NCBI GenBank assembly: GCA_963708325.1 | Contig: OY970203.1 | Coordinates: 1,984,001-2,048,000, forward strand | Direction of reading: 5' to 3' | DNA from: G963708325 sp963708325 | GTDB lineage: Bacteria > Actinomycetota > Thermoleophilia > Solirubrobacterales > 70-9 | Length of the DNA: 64,000 bases | Shown: positions 7,773 to 16,435 of the stretch, in pieces | Layout of the letters: each line of letters starts with the position of its first letter | Position numbering within the stretch: the first letter of the stretch is position 1 | Notes under the pieces: model-generated | Told to the model about the DNA's origin: nothing | Seen by the model: only the letters and a program-made list of their open reading frames with translations | The model's database searches: none | Translations under genes and position numbers: made by a program

Positions 7773-10079
7773 ATGTCCCTGTCCAACGTCTCAGGCCTGC
7801 CGCGCATCGGCCCCCGACGCGAGCTCAAGTTCGCCACCGAGGGCCACTGGAAGGGCGAGGTCTCCGCCGAGGAGCTCGCCGCGGCCGCCGCGTCCATCCG
7901 CGCCGCCAACTGGCGCTACGCCGCCGACGCCGGCATCGACCTGATCCCCTCCAACGACTTCTCGCTCTACGACCACGTCCTCGACGCGATCGCGCTGGTC
8001 GGCGCGGTTCCCGACCGCTACGAGCACGAGGGGGGGACGGTCGGCCCAGACACCTTCTTCGCGATGGCCCGCGGCCGCCAGTCCGGCGGCGTCGACGTGA
8101 CCGCGATGGAGATGACCAAGTGGTTCGACACCAACTACCACTACATCGTCCCGGAGCTGGGGCCGGAGACGCGGTTCGCGCTGTCGAGCGAGAAGCCCTT
8201 CGCCGAGTACGCGGAGGCGAAGGAGCTCGGGATCGACACCGTCCCCGTCCTGGTCGGACCCGTGACCCTGCTGCTGCTCGGCAAGTCGGCCGACGGTGTG
8301 GACGAGGACTTCGATCGCCTCACCCTGCTCGATCGCCTGCTTCCGGTCTACGAGGAGGTCGTCGCCAGGCTGGGCTCGCAGGGAGCTGCCTGGGTGCAGC
8401 TCGACGAGCCGATCTTCGTCGAGGACGCCGTTGCTACGGCGCTCGACGCGCTCGGCACCGCCTACGAGCGCCTCGCCGCCGTCGACGGGCGCCCGAAGCT
8501 CGCCGTCAAGACCTACTTCGATCACGTCGGGGACGCCTACCCGGTGCTGCGCGACCTTCCGGTCGAGGGGATCGGGCTCGACTTCCACCGCGGCCCCGGC
8601 AACGTCGACCTGGTCGACGCCCACGGACCGCTCGACGGCAAGACCCTCTTCGCCGGGGTGGTCGACGGCCGCAACGTGTGGATAAACGACCTCGGCGCGA
8701 GCCTCGACCTGCTCGAGCGCCTGCGCGGCAAGGCAGGCGAGCTGGTCGTGTCCACCTCGTGCTCGCTGCTGCACACGCCGATCGACCTCGACGCCGAGTC
8801 GGAGATCGACGACGAGCTGCGCTCCTGGATGGCGTTCGCGCGCCAGAAGGTCGGCGAGGTGGCGACGCTGGCTCGCGGCCTCGCCGACGGCCGCGACGCG
8901 ATCGCAGCCGAGCTGAGCGCCAACGCCGCCGCGCTGGAGAGCCGGCGCACCTCGGAGCGCACCCGCAACGCCGCCGTGCGCGAGCGCGTCGCCGCGCTCG
9001 GCGAGGACGACGCGCGGCGCGCCAGCGGATTCGAGCAGCGCCGCGAGGCGCAGCGGGCCGAGCTCGCCCTTCCCGCCTTTCCGACGACCACGATCGGCTC
9101 CTATCCGCAGACGGCCGAGATCCGCGAGGCGCGCGCCGCCCTTCGCGGCGGCGAGATCGACGGCGCCGAGTACGAGCGCAGGATGCGCTCCGAGATCGAG
9201 CGCGTGATCCGCTTCCAGGAGGAGATCGGCCTCGACGTGCTCGTCCACGGCGAGCCCGAGCGGAACGACATGGTCCAGTACTTCGGCGAGCAGATGGACG
9301 GCTACGTGTTCACCCAGAACGCCTGGGTGCAGTCCTACGGCTCGCGCTACGTGCGGCCGCCGATCATCTACGGCGACGTCCACCGTCCGGCGCCGATGAC
9401 GGTGGAGTGGATCACCTACGCCCAGTCGCTCAGCGAGCGGCCCGTCAAGGGGATGCTGACCGGGCCCGTGACCATGCTGCAGTGGTCGTTCGTGCGCGAC
9501 GACCAGCCGCGCGCCGAGACCTGCGAGCAGCTCGCGCTCGCAATCCGCGACGAGGTCGCGGACCTCGAGGCGGCTGGGGTCGGCGTGATCCAGGTGGACG
9601 AGCCCGCGATCCGAGAGGGCCTGCCCCTGCGCCGGGATCGCTGGGACGAGTACCTGCGCTGGGCCGTCTACTGCTTCCGGGTCGCCACCTCCGGCGTCCG
9701 CGACTCGACCCAGATCCAGACGCACATGTGCTACTCGGACTTCGGCGACATCATGGTGCAGATCCAGCAGATGGACGCCGACGTGCTGCTGATCGAGGCG
9801 GCGCGGTCGCGGATGGAGCTGCTGGGCGACTGGGAGCGAACCGGATACGAGCAGGAGATCGGCCCCGGCGTCTACGACATCCACTCCCCGCGGGTTCCGC
9901 CTACGGAGGAGATGGCCGAGCTCCTGCGCGCCGCGGCGGACGTGCTCGATCGCGAGCAGCTCTGGGTCAATCCGGACTGCGGCCTGAAGACGCGCGGCTG
10001 GGACGAGACCGAGGCCAGCCTGCGCAACATGGTGGACGCCGCCCGCCAGCTCCGCGAGGAGCTGGTCCCGGCGGGTTAA
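7773..10079 (+). CDS. metE: Cobalamin-independent methionine synthase
   Basis: A 768-residue two-barrel enzyme that transfers a methyl group from 5-methyltetrahydrofolate (polyglutamate) to homocysteine. The N-terminal barrel begins with GLPRIGPRRELKFATEGHWKG. The C-terminal catalytic barrel starts near residue 435 (FPTTTIGSYPQT). The zinc ligands are visible in QTHMCYSDF (His and Cys), in the Glu of the LLIEAARSRMELL strand, and in WVNPDCGLKTRG (Cys). The length matches the family. The gene is single, with short flanking gaps, and is followed by a GC-rich repeat array that may end its transcript. Confidence 0.96.
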   Translation: MSLSNVSGLPRIGPRRELKFATEGHWKGEVSAEELAAAAASIRAANWRYAADAGIDLIPSNDFSLYDHVLDAIALVGAVPDRYEHEGGTVGPDTFFAMARGRQSGGVDVTAMEMTKWFDTNYHYIVPELGPETRFALSSEKPFAEYAEAKELGIDTVPVLVGPVTLLLLGKSADGVDEDFDRLTLLDRLLPVYEEVVARLGSQGAAWVQLDEPIFVEDAVATALDALGTAYERLAAVDGRPKLAVKTYFDHVGDAYPVLRDLPVEGIGLDFHRGPGNVDLVDAHGPLDGKTLFAGVVDGRNVWINDLGASLDLLERLRGKAGELVVSTSCSLLHTPIDLDAESEIDDELRSWMAFARQKVGEVATLARGLADGRDAIAAELSANAAALESRRTSERTRNAAVRERVAALGEDDARRASGFEQRREAQRAELALPAFPTTTIGSYPQTAEIREARAALRGGEIDGAEYERRMRSEIERVIRFQEEIGLDVLVHGEPERNDMVQYFGEQMDGYVFTQNAWVQSYGSRYVRPPIIYGDVHRPAPMTVEWITYAQSLSERPVKGMLTGPVTMLQWSFVRDDQPRAETCEQLALAIRDEVADLEAAGVGVIQVDEPAIREGLPLRRDRWDEYLRWAVYCFRVATSGVRDSTQIQTHMCYSDFGDIMVQIQQMDADVLLIEAARSRMELLGDWERTGYEQEIGPGVYDIHSPRVPPTEEMAELLRAAADVLDREQLWVNPDCGLKTRGWDETEASLRNMVDAARQLREELVPAG

Positions 10080-10480
10080 GGGACGGGCGCGGTCACGGCC
10101 GCCCGCCCGCGGCTGCGACGACCCCTTTGACTTGCCGCGGCCGGGCGGCCGCGCCCGCGCCGGACCGCTGACTAGGACGGCGGACACGGTCCCCGCCCGC
10201 GGCTGCGGCGAACCCGCTGACCCGGGCCGCGGCGCGGACACGGCTCCCCGCCCGCGGCTGCGGCGACCCCTTGAACTTGCCGCGGCCGGGGCCGCGCCCG
10301 GCGCCCCGCGGCCACGACCCCTTTGACTTGCCGCGGCCGGGAAGCCGCCCGCGCCGTCGCAATTCGTAGCCCCCGTTTACGAACGTTTTACGGGTGGTTT
10401 ATGAGTCGGCGTTAACTTCGCCGCGAAGCCACGAAACGAGATCGGAGCCCCGATGCGAGAGAGCGGAAAGGAGGGGCCGG
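10080..10480. other. 401-base gap downstream of metE: repeat array, then AT-richer leader
   Basis: No convincing gene is present. The first 270 bases are extremely GC-rich and hold the repeat array listed separately. From about 10360 the composition changes: CGTTTACGAACGTTTTACGG contains two near-identical direct copies of CGTTTnACG, followed by TTTATGA and GTTAACTT. This last part probably carries the promoter of the small-gene cluster, whose first start has an exceptionally strong ribosome-binding site. Confidence 0.6.
10102..10350. repeat. Four tandem-like copies of a GC-rich 40-45 bp unit
   Basis: Copies begin near 10102, 10192, 10246 and 10307. The shared parts are CCCGCCCGCGGCTGCG, then CGACCCCTTTGACTTG, then CCGCGGCCGGG. 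Copies 1, 3 and 4 have the second part nearly intact; copy 2 is divergent. Within a unit, CCGCGGC and GCCGCGG are complementary, so each can fold as a stem with a loop of about 27 bases. The spacing is irregular (about 54-90 bases). Confidence 0.75.
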
Positions 10481-10804
10481 ATGAAGAAGACGAACGGTGT
10501 CCGCGGGGTGCAGGTGAGCGGCGAGGACCCGAAGGTGCTGTTGCTCAGCGACGGGTCGGCGCTGTTCCTCGACGCCGACCCCGAGGACGGTCATGGCGGC
10601 GACTGGATCCTTGCGGGCCCGGACGGGCTCGGTAGGGATCAGGTCAGCGTCGCCGAGGCGTTCGCGCTCGCGGGCGACGAGTTCGCGAGATACGTCCGCG
10701 TGCGGACCCGCGCGGAGGTCGAGTGGCTGCGGAGCGTGGCGGAGTGGTGCGGCGAGCGCGCCGAGCTGCTGACCGGCGACCTCGAGACCGCCTCGAGGCA
10801 CTGA
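10481..10804 (+). CDS. Small conserved-looking protein of unknown function
   Basis: A 107-residue acidic protein, not recognised. The ATG at 10481 follows AAGGAGG with ideal spacing and excludes a longer upstream frame that has no coding look. The sequence alternates short strands (VLLLSDGSALFLDADPE) with charged helices (RTRAEVEWLRSVAEWCGERAELL), suggesting a compact alpha/beta fold. No signal peptide, membrane segment or metal motif is present. It is the first gene of a three-gene plus-strand cluster, separated from the next by 19 bases, so cotranscription is likely. Confidence 0.6.
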   Translation: MKKTNGVRGVQVSGEDPKVLLLSDGSALFLDADPEDGHGGDWILAGPDGLGRDQVSVAEAFALAGDEFARYVRVRTRAEVEWLRSVAEWCGERAELLTGDLETASRH

Positions 10805-10823
10805 CGGGAGAAAGGAGCTTGCG

Positions 10824-11024
10824 ATGACTGCACTGACGAACGGCTCGACATCACCTGTGCCCGCCGGCGAGCGCCGCCGTCGGGAGCCCGTGGCGCGCCA
10901 GCTCGCCGACCTGGCGGCCGCCGTGCGCGAGCACGAGGCGGCGAACCGCGGGCGCCCGCTCGGGATCCGGTCCAACGACGCCAGCCTGTACCGCCGGCTG
11001 CGCCAGATCTGCGGGGAGCGCTAG
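10824..11024 (+). CDS. Small basic protein of unknown function
   Basis: A 66-residue protein rich in Arg and Glu, starting at an ATG preceded by GAAAGGAG. The middle (RQLADLAAAVREHEAANRGRP) looks helical, and the end (DASLYRRLRQICGER) is basic and could bind nucleic acid or a partner; that is inference. It is the second gene of the small-gene cluster, and the next gene starts 2 bases after its stop, which indicates translational coupling. Confidence 0.5.
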   Translation: MTALTNGSTSPVPAGERRRREPVARQLADLAAAVREHEAANRGRPLGIRSNDASLYRRLRQICGER

Positions 11025-11026
11025 GC

Positions 11027-11302
11027 ATGGTCGCGCGCATCCTCACCGCACCCGTGCGGCCCTCGGCGATGCTCGACATGCTGGCTGCCGGCGGCGCTCC
11101 GCCCGGCTTCGACCCGGCGGGCGCCGGGTCGGTGGCCCGCCCGGCACCCGCCCGGCATGCGCTGGTCCTCTGCCCGGCGTGCGGATCGGTGCTCGACGCC
11201 CCGCGCCGGCTTCCCGACAGCGACCGCGTCGGGCGCAAGTGCATGGTCTGCGACGAGTGGCATCCCGCCGCCGCGCCGCAGCGCTCGACCGCCGCCGTCT
11301 GA
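11027..11302 (+). CDS. Small protein with a single four-cysteine zinc-ribbon-like motif
   Basis: A 91-residue protein, not assigned to a named family. The C-terminal half holds CPACG and, 23 residues later, CMVCDEWH, a spacing that fits a zinc ribbon. The N-terminal half is Pro/Ala/Gly-rich and probably disordered. It is coupled to the preceding 66-residue gene (2-base gap). A zinc-ribbon protein next to two other tiny soluble proteins suggests a small complex or a regulatory cassette, but nothing in the sequence fixes its role. Confidence 0.5.
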   Translation: MVARILTAPVRPSAMLDMLAAGGAPPGFDPAGAGSVARPAPARHALVLCPACGSVLDAPRRLPDSDRVGRKCMVCDEWHPAAAPQRSTAAV

Positions 11303-11343
11303 TCCCCGGCGCGCGGCGGGCGGAGGCCCGTGGCGACTGCGAG

Positions 11344-12915
11344 CTAGAGCCCGAGCCTGCGGCGGATTCCGCGGGCGGCGAAGAAGCGCATCAGGTAGTG
11401 CATGACCCGCCCCTTGCGCGGCGAGTAGGGAAACCACATCGGCTCGGTCTTGCCGCCGACGCGCGCGACCACGAGCGACTCGGTGCGGCAGAACTTGCGG
11501 ATCCCGTAGCCGCCGTGGCGGTAGCCGATCCCGGAGCTCTTCCAGCCGCCCATCGGCACGTCGGTGGCGAGGTAGTTGACGAGCACGTCGTTGACGTTGC
11601 AGGCGCCCACCTCGATACGCCGGGCGAGCGCCTCGCCGCGCTCGCGATCGCCGCTGAACACCGACGCCGACAGGCCGTAGGTGCTGTCGTTGGCCAGGCT
11701 GACGGCCTCCTCGGGGTCGCTCACCTTCATCACCGGGATGACCGGCCCGAACGTCTCCTCGCGCATCACCTGCATCGAATGGTCGACGCCCGAGATCACC
11801 GTCGGCTCGTAGAAGTCGCCCGGCCCCTCGCGCCGCCTGCCGCCGGTGAGCACCTGGGCCCCCCGCTCGCGCGCGTCGGCGACGTGGCGCTCGACGATCG
11901 CGGTCTGGTTGGGTGAGGTCATCGCGCCCACCTCGCTGCCGTAGGCGCGATCGACGCCCTGCTTGAGCTTCGACACCCGATCGGTGAGCCGAGCGACGAA
12001 CTCGTCGTGGACGGGCTCCTCGACATAGACGCGCTCGACCGACATGCAGATCTGGCCGGAGTTGAGCAGCCCGCCCCAGGCGGCGGCGTTGACGGCGCGA
12101 TCGAGGTCGGCGTCGGCGAGCACGATCATCGGGTCCTTCCCGCCCAGCTCGAGGCTGACGGGGGTGAGCGTCTGGGCAGCGCGTGCCATCACCTTGCGGC
12201 CGGTCGCCTCGGAGCCCGTGAACTGGACGTAGTCGACCTCGTCCACCAGCGCAGCCCCGGTATCGCCCATACCCAGCACGACGTCGAGGACGTCGGGTGC
12301 GCCGACCGCCTCCTTCCAGCCGCGCTCGACGATCTGCAGGAGGGACAGGGGGGTGAACTCCGACGGCTTGATCACCACCGCGCAGCCGGCGATCAGGGCC
12401 GGGATCGCATCCCCGAGCGAGAGCATCAGCGGGAAGTTCCACGGGCTGACGATGCCGACCACGGGCTGCGGCCGGTAGACGACGGTCAGCCGCTTGGTCA
12501 GCAGCGGCGGAAGGTGCGGCCTGACCTCCTCGTCGGCGAGGAACTTCGGCGCCTTCGAGCCGTACCAGCTGATCAGGTCGGCGAGGTACGGCACCTCGCC
12601 GCCGGCCTCGGAGCGGACCTTGCCGGTCTCATCCTGGAGCGTGTCCGCGATCTCGGCGTGGTTGGAGAGCATCCAGTCGCGCAGCTGCGCCATCCAGCGC
12701 TGGCGGCCGCGGATCCCCAGGGCCTCCCATGTGGGCTGTACCGAACGCACCCGCGCCACGACCTCCGCCACGCGCTCCGGCGGGTCCGCGGACAGGGTGC
12801 GAAGCACGCTGCCATCGGCCGGATTGCGGACCTCGAACCGCCCGTGGGGGCGGCCGTCGGCGCCGGCGCCGTTGCCGCCAGCGTCCGCTTTCGTCGGCGT
12901 CGTCGAGGTCTCCAT
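11344..12915 (-). CDS. NAD(P)-dependent aldehyde dehydrogenase (succinate-semialdehyde type)
   Basis: A 523-residue member of the aldehyde dehydrogenase superfamily, oxidising an aldehyde to its acid. Visible motifs are the cofactor-site PWNFPL, the general-base region LELGGKDP (Glu near 275) and the nucleophile in NSGQICMSVERV (Cys near 310). The C-terminus after about residue 480 (SPRKGRVMHYLMRFF) is an extension typical of the membrane-associated or succinate-semialdehyde-like subgroup. The start is ATG after AGGAGACGCC. An Ala/Gly-rich N-terminal 20 residues looks disordered. The natural aldehyde is not evident, and neighbours do not help. Confidence 0.88.
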   Translation of the reverse strand: METSTTPTKADAGGNGAGADGRPHGRFEVRNPADGSVLRTLSADPPERVAEVVARVRSVQPTWEALGIRGRQRWMAQLRDWMLSNHAEIADTLQDETGKVRSEAGGEVPYLADLISWYGSKAPKFLADEEVRPHLPPLLTKRLTVVYRPQPVVGIVSPWNFPLMLSLGDAIPALIAGCAVVIKPSEFTPLSLLQIVERGWKEAVGAPDVLDVVLGMGDTGAALVDEVDYVQFTGSEATGRKVMARAAQTLTPVSLELGGKDPMIVLADADLDRAVNAAAWGGLLNSGQICMSVERVYVEEPVHDEFVARLTDRVSKLKQGVDRAYGSEVGAMTSPNQTAIVERHVADARERGAQVLTGGRRREGPGDFYEPTVISGVDHSMQVMREETFGPVIPVMKVSDPEEAVSLANDSTYGLSASVFSGDRERGEALARRIEVGACNVNDVLVNYLATDVPMGGWKSSGIGYRHGGYGIRKFCRTESLVVARVGGKTEPMWFPYSPRKGRVMHYLMRFFAARGIRRRLGL

Positions 12916-12949
12916 CGGCGTCTCCTCTCTGGCGCCCCGCCGGGCGCTT

Positions 12950-12970
12950 CGGGGAGGACTCTACTCCCCG
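12950..12970 (-). terminator. GC-rich hairpin after the first glucose-dehydrogenase-like gene
   Basis: CGGGGAG, a 7-base loop, then CTCCCCG form a perfect 7-bp stem 9 bases beyond the stop of the minus-strand gene ending at 12980. There is no T-tract, as is common in actinobacterial terminators. It also lies just upstream of the aldehyde dehydrogenase start, so it could act in that leader. Confidence 0.45.
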
Positions 12971-12979
12971 CCACCGCGC

Positions 12980-14236
12980 CTAGTTGGGGACGAGGCGGTA
13001 GACGCTGCCGTCGGCGAGCGAGGCGACGTAGTAGCGGTGGGAGCGGTCGACGCCGAAGCTGCTCGGCGTCGACACGCCGACCCCCTCGCTGCGGTCATCG
13101 CTCGCGCTGCCCAGCGACGGGACGAGGCTGCGAATCTCGCCCGGGGAGGCGGTGCTCGTACAGAGGTCCTCGTAGAGGTAGCGACCGTTCATCCCGGGGA
13201 GGTTGGATTGGCGGATCACGTAGCCGCCGATGATCGTGCCGCAGTTGCCCGAGTGGCTGTAGGTGAGGATCGGGAACTTCAATGGCGGAGGGGCACTTCG
13301 CCCGTTGTCGAGATCGTCGTTGCCCTCGTATCGCGACCAGCCGAAGTCGGCGCCGTTGGCGTCGGAGACGCGCTCGTAGTCGACCTCCTCGAACATGTTC
13401 TGGCCGACGTCTCCGGCCGCCAGGCGCGGCGCCTGGCCCGGCGGGCGGTCGATCGAGAAGCGCCACGGGTTGCGCATCCCGATCGAGAAGATCTCGTCGC
13501 GCCCGGCGACGCCGACGTAGGGGTTGCCGCCGGGGATCCGGTAGGGGTGGTAGACGCCGTTTTTGACCAGCGGCCGCGGGTCGATCCGCAGCAGCTTGCC
13601 GAGCAGGCGGTGCTTGTTCAGGGCGTTGTTCGGCGGATCGAAGCCCGAACCGCCGTCGCCGGTGCCGAGGAACAGGAGGCCGCCGGGGCCGAACTGGGCC
13701 TGGCCACCGTTGTGGTTGGAGTTCGCGTGGTGGCCGATCGTCAGCACCCGGCGGCGGCTGCTGGCGTTGGCGTGGTTGACCTTACCGGGCGCGCGCTTGA
13801 ACTCGTCGATCTCGATGTTGCAGTTGTCGCTGCCGTTGGCGCAGTTGCGGTTGTTGAAGTAGACGTAGAAGCGTCGGCTCTGCGCGTAGTCGGGGGGGAA
13901 GGCGACGGACAGCAGCCCCTGCTCGCCGCCGCCCTGGGTGACCAGGCTGCGTATGTTCAGGAACGGACGCGCCAACAGCTGCCCGTCGGCGATCGCGCGG
14001 ATCACGCCGTTCTGCTCGACCACCAGGATCCCGCCCCGCCCGGGCGGCTGCGTGACGTAGACCGGGCTGGTGAACGTGTACGGGTTGGCGTCGGGCCCGA
14101 GGGGATCGAGCGCGATCCGGGGCCCGCCGGCTCTCGCCACCGGGCCGCCTGCGAGCAGAGCGAGCGACGCCACCGCGGACAGGGCCGCCGTGGCCAGGCA
14201 GACCCGGGTCCTGGCGGCGCTCATCGGTAGATGCAT
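12980..14236 (-). CDS. Secreted glucose/sorbosone dehydrogenase-type beta-propeller
   Basis: A 418-residue exported protein with a signal peptide (basic start, then ATAALSAVASLALLAGG, ending near AARA). The mature part is a six-bladed beta-propeller of the PQQ-dependent sugar dehydrogenase family: EQGLLSVAFPPDYA, HHANSNHNGGQAQFGPGG, LLFLGTGDGGSG, GMRNPWRFSID, GDVGQNMFEEVDY and a late GGYVIRQ segment. The HNGG histidine is in the position of the family's catalytic base. The oxidised sugar or alcohol is unknown. Its neighbour on the same strand is a second family member, so they are probably paralogues. GAGGA is suitably placed before ATG 14236. Confidence 0.85.
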   Translation of the reverse strand: MHLPMSAARTRVCLATAALSAVASLALLAGGPVARAGGPRIALDPLGPDANPYTFTSPVYVTQPPGRGGILVVEQNGVIRAIADGQLLARPFLNIRSLVTQGGGEQGLLSVAFPPDYAQSRRFYVYFNNRNCANGSDNCNIEIDEFKRAPGKVNHANASSRRRVLTIGHHANSNHNGGQAQFGPGGLLFLGTGDGGSGFDPPNNALNKHRLLGKLLRIDPRPLVKNGVYHPYRIPGGNPYVGVAGRDEIFSIGMRNPWRFSIDRPPGQAPRLAAGDVGQNMFEEVDYERVSDANGADFGWSRYEGNDDLDNGRSAPPPLKFPILTYSHSGNCGTIIGGYVIRQSNLPGMNGRYLYEDLCTSTASPGEIRSLVPSLGSASDDRSEGVGVSTPSSFGVDRSHRYYVASLADGSVYRLVPN

Positions 14237-14306
14237 ATCGACGGGATCCTCGGATGCCTGAACACCGGCCGCGGCCGCAGGTAGCGGCGCTGGACGCGGG
14301 TTCGGT

Positions 14307-15545
14307 TCACGGGCGCCCGCCCGCCGCCGTGCTCGCGGGGTCGAGCCTGTCGACCGAGCCGTCCAGGGAGGTCACGTAGACGTGCCCGGCGCCGTCCTCG
14401 CCGAACGAGCTTGCGGCCGCGACCGAGACGCCGAGCGCGCGGTCGCCGCGGGCCCCGCCGGTGTCCGGTACGAAGCTGCGCAGGCTGCCGTCGCAGTAGT
14501 CGGAATAGAGGTAGCGGCCGTACAGCGTCGCCAGCGCGCGGTCGCGGACGACGTAGCCGCCGGTCACGGCGCAGCCCCGGTCGCGCCCGTAGGTGAGCAC
14601 CGGCCGGACCGCGCCCGGCGCCGACTGGTCGGCGTTGAAGCGGGCGTCGCCCTCGAAGGCGGACCATCCGAAGTTCGCGCCGGCGCCGCGGCCGCGGCGC
14701 ACGTAGTCGACCTCCTCGAAGCGGTCCTGGCCGACGTCGCCGATGCTGAGCGCCCCCGTGAGGCGATCGAACGAGAACCGCCACGGGTTGCGCAATCCGT
14801 ACGAGTAGATCTCGGGCCGCGCCCCACTCCTGCCGACGAACGGGTTCCCGGGAGGGATCGAGTACTGGCGGCCGTCCGACGCTCGCGGGTCGATCCGCAG
14901 AATCTTGCCGAGCAGCGTCCCCAGGTCCTGGCCCTTTCGGTCCGGGTCGCCCTCGGACCCCCCGTCGCCCAGCCCGACGTAGAGCCTGCCGTCGGGGCCA
15001 AAGACGAGCGGTCCGCCATTGTGGTTGGGGAAGGGCTGGTCGACGAACAACACCTGGCGGCGGGTGGAGGGATCGGCGCGAGGCGGCGAACCGGGCGCCC
15101 GGCGAAACTCCTGGATGCGGGTGTCGCCGGCGCGGTCGGTGAAGTCGACGTAGAGCTGGCCGCTGCGCGCGTAGTCGGGGGCGAATGCAAGCGACAGCAG
15201 ACCCTGCTCGCCGCTGCTCGACACCTCTTCCGAGAGGTCGAGGAAGGGCGTCGCCAGGACGCGGCCGTCACGCACGACGCGAACCCGCCCGCCGCGCTCG
15301 ACGACGAACAGGTCGCGGCGGTCGCCGGGCGGCTGGGTGACGTAGAGGGGCTCGTCGAAGTCGCCGATGCGGGTGAGTCGGACGCCGCCCCGCCCGTCGC
15401 CGAGCGGCAGCTTCAGTGGCTTTTCCGGCTCGCGCTGCGGCGGCGGGGCCGGCGCCTGCGCCGCCGTCTGGTGGCGGTCGCCGCCGCACCCAGCGAGCGG
15501 GATCAGCAGCGACGTCAGCAGGATGGCGGTGCGTCCCGGGGGGAT
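14307..15545 (-). CDS. Lipoprotein glucose/sorbosone dehydrogenase-type beta-propeller, unusual start
   Basis: The propeller motifs EQGLLSLAFAPDYA, NHNGGPLVFGPDG, LYVGLGDGGSEGDP, GLRNPWRFSFD and GDVGQDRFEEVDY are clear. The frame continues past the first GTG (15275) through more family sequence (FDEPLYVTQPPGDRRDLFVVERGG) to a lipoprotein signal: RTAILLTSLLIPLAGC with the lipobox cysteine. Between that signal and the in-frame stop at 15555-15557 there is no ATG, GTG or TTG; only ATC (15545, 15524) or CTG (15521) remain. I place the start at 15545 provisionally. The protein is probably membrane-anchored outside the cell, paralogous to the downstream gene. Confidence 0.78.
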   Translation of the reverse strand: MPPGRTAILLTSLLIPLAGCGGDRHQTAAQAPAPPPQREPEKPLKLPLGDGRGGVRLTRIGDFDEPLYVTQPPGDRRDLFVVERGGRVRVVRDGRVLATPFLDLSEEVSSSGEQGLLSLAFAPDYARSGQLYVDFTDRAGDTRIQEFRRAPGSPPRADPSTRRQVLFVDQPFPNHNGGPLVFGPDGRLYVGLGDGGSEGDPDRKGQDLGTLLGKILRIDPRASDGRQYSIPPGNPFVGRSGARPEIYSYGLRNPWRFSFDRLTGALSIGDVGQDRFEEVDYVRRGRGAGANFGWSAFEGDARFNADQSAPGAVRPVLTYGRDRGCAVTGGYVVRDRALATLYGRYLYSDYCDGSLRSFVPDTGGARGDRALGVSVAAASSFGEDGAGHVYVTSLDGSVDRLDPASTAAGGRP

Positions 15546-15585
15546 CCGCCGAGGCTAGAGGATCGCCTTCGTCGGCCCCCGGGCC

Positions 15586-16209
15586 TCAGCCGCCCTTGCG
15601 GACGACCTTGCCCGCGTCGTTGACCGTGGCCTGCGGGGGCTTCGTCGAGATCGTCACCACGAACTCGCCCGCCGGCCGGTTTCCGTCCGCGGTGACGGCC
15701 TTCGCCTTGCCCTCCAGGCCGGCGGCGATCACGTAGTGGAGCGTGTAGGTGCCGCCGCGGACCGGGGTGAGGCGCCAGACGGCCTCGATCTGGTCCTTCG
15801 GGGCGATCGGACCGAACTGGAAGGTGTTCGTCTGCACGGCGACGGCCCCTGCGGGCGCGCTCTCGCCGGCCAGCTTCGGGTAGTTGTTCTCGAGGATCCA
15901 GACCGGCCGGTTGGGGTTGGCGAGGTCGCGCTGCTTGAGCCTGATCGAGAACGGGCCCTCGGTCCCCTTGTCCACGTAGATCGTCACCGCCAGGTCGGGG
16001 ATCGTCTTGTCGCCGACGTTGCGGACCCCGAGGCGGAGGTCGGAGGTCTCGGCCAGCCGCTGGCGGTTGGGGAACCTGGACTTGACGATCTCGACCGGGA
16101 AATCGCCGGCAGGCTCCTTGGCGTCCTGACGCGAGCCGCCGCCGCAGGCTCCGAGGGTGACCGCGCAGACGCAAACCGAAGCCCCCGCTTGCAGGCGACG
16201 CCAGTGCAT
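15586..16209 (-). CDS. Lipoprotein with an immunoglobulin-like adhesive or binding domain, unknown function
   Basis: A 207-residue protein. The chosen ATG (16209) opens a lipoprotein signal, MHWRRLQAGASVCVCAV then LGACGGGS, whose cysteine would be lipidated. The mature part is beta-rich (LRLGVRNVGDKTIPDLAVTIYVD, TFQFGPIAPKDQIEAVWRLTPV, TYTLHYVIAAGLEGKAKAV) and resembles the Ig-like CARDB/DUF11 type of exported domains. A longer in-frame extension upstream is rejected because it has no coding look and would bury the signal peptide. It precedes the lipoprotein propeller by about 40 bases and may be cotranscribed with it. Confidence 0.6.
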   Translation of the reverse strand: MHWRRLQAGASVCVCAVTLGACGGGSRQDAKEPAGDFPVEIVKSRFPNRQRLAETSDLRLGVRNVGDKTIPDLAVTIYVDKGTEGPFSIRLKQRDLANPNRPVWILENNYPKLAGESAPAGAVAVQTNTFQFGPIAPKDQIEAVWRLTPVRGGTYTLHYVIAAGLEGKAKAVTADGNRPAGEFVVTISTKPPQATVNDAGKVVRKGG

Positions 16210-16435
16210 GCGACGTGGGTGGGAGCGGCGGAGATGTGGAGCCTTCTCCCCCAAGGCGCGGGAACATACCACGCGCCGCCCGCGGCTCCGCCGGCATTCA
16301 GGCACGGATGGAGGGGTTTTCGGGCACCGGTGGTGACGGTTGTATGTGGCGAGCGACGGGCGGATCAAATACCCTTGTGCGTACACAGCGGGGGCGGCGT
16401 GTGCGGAGCCTCCGACCTCGCTGCGGAGGAGAACA

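Noticed and set aside
10080..10480. CRISPR array or satellite locus after metE
   Set aside because: The repeats are irregularly spaced, imperfect and without unique spacers, and no cas genes are near.
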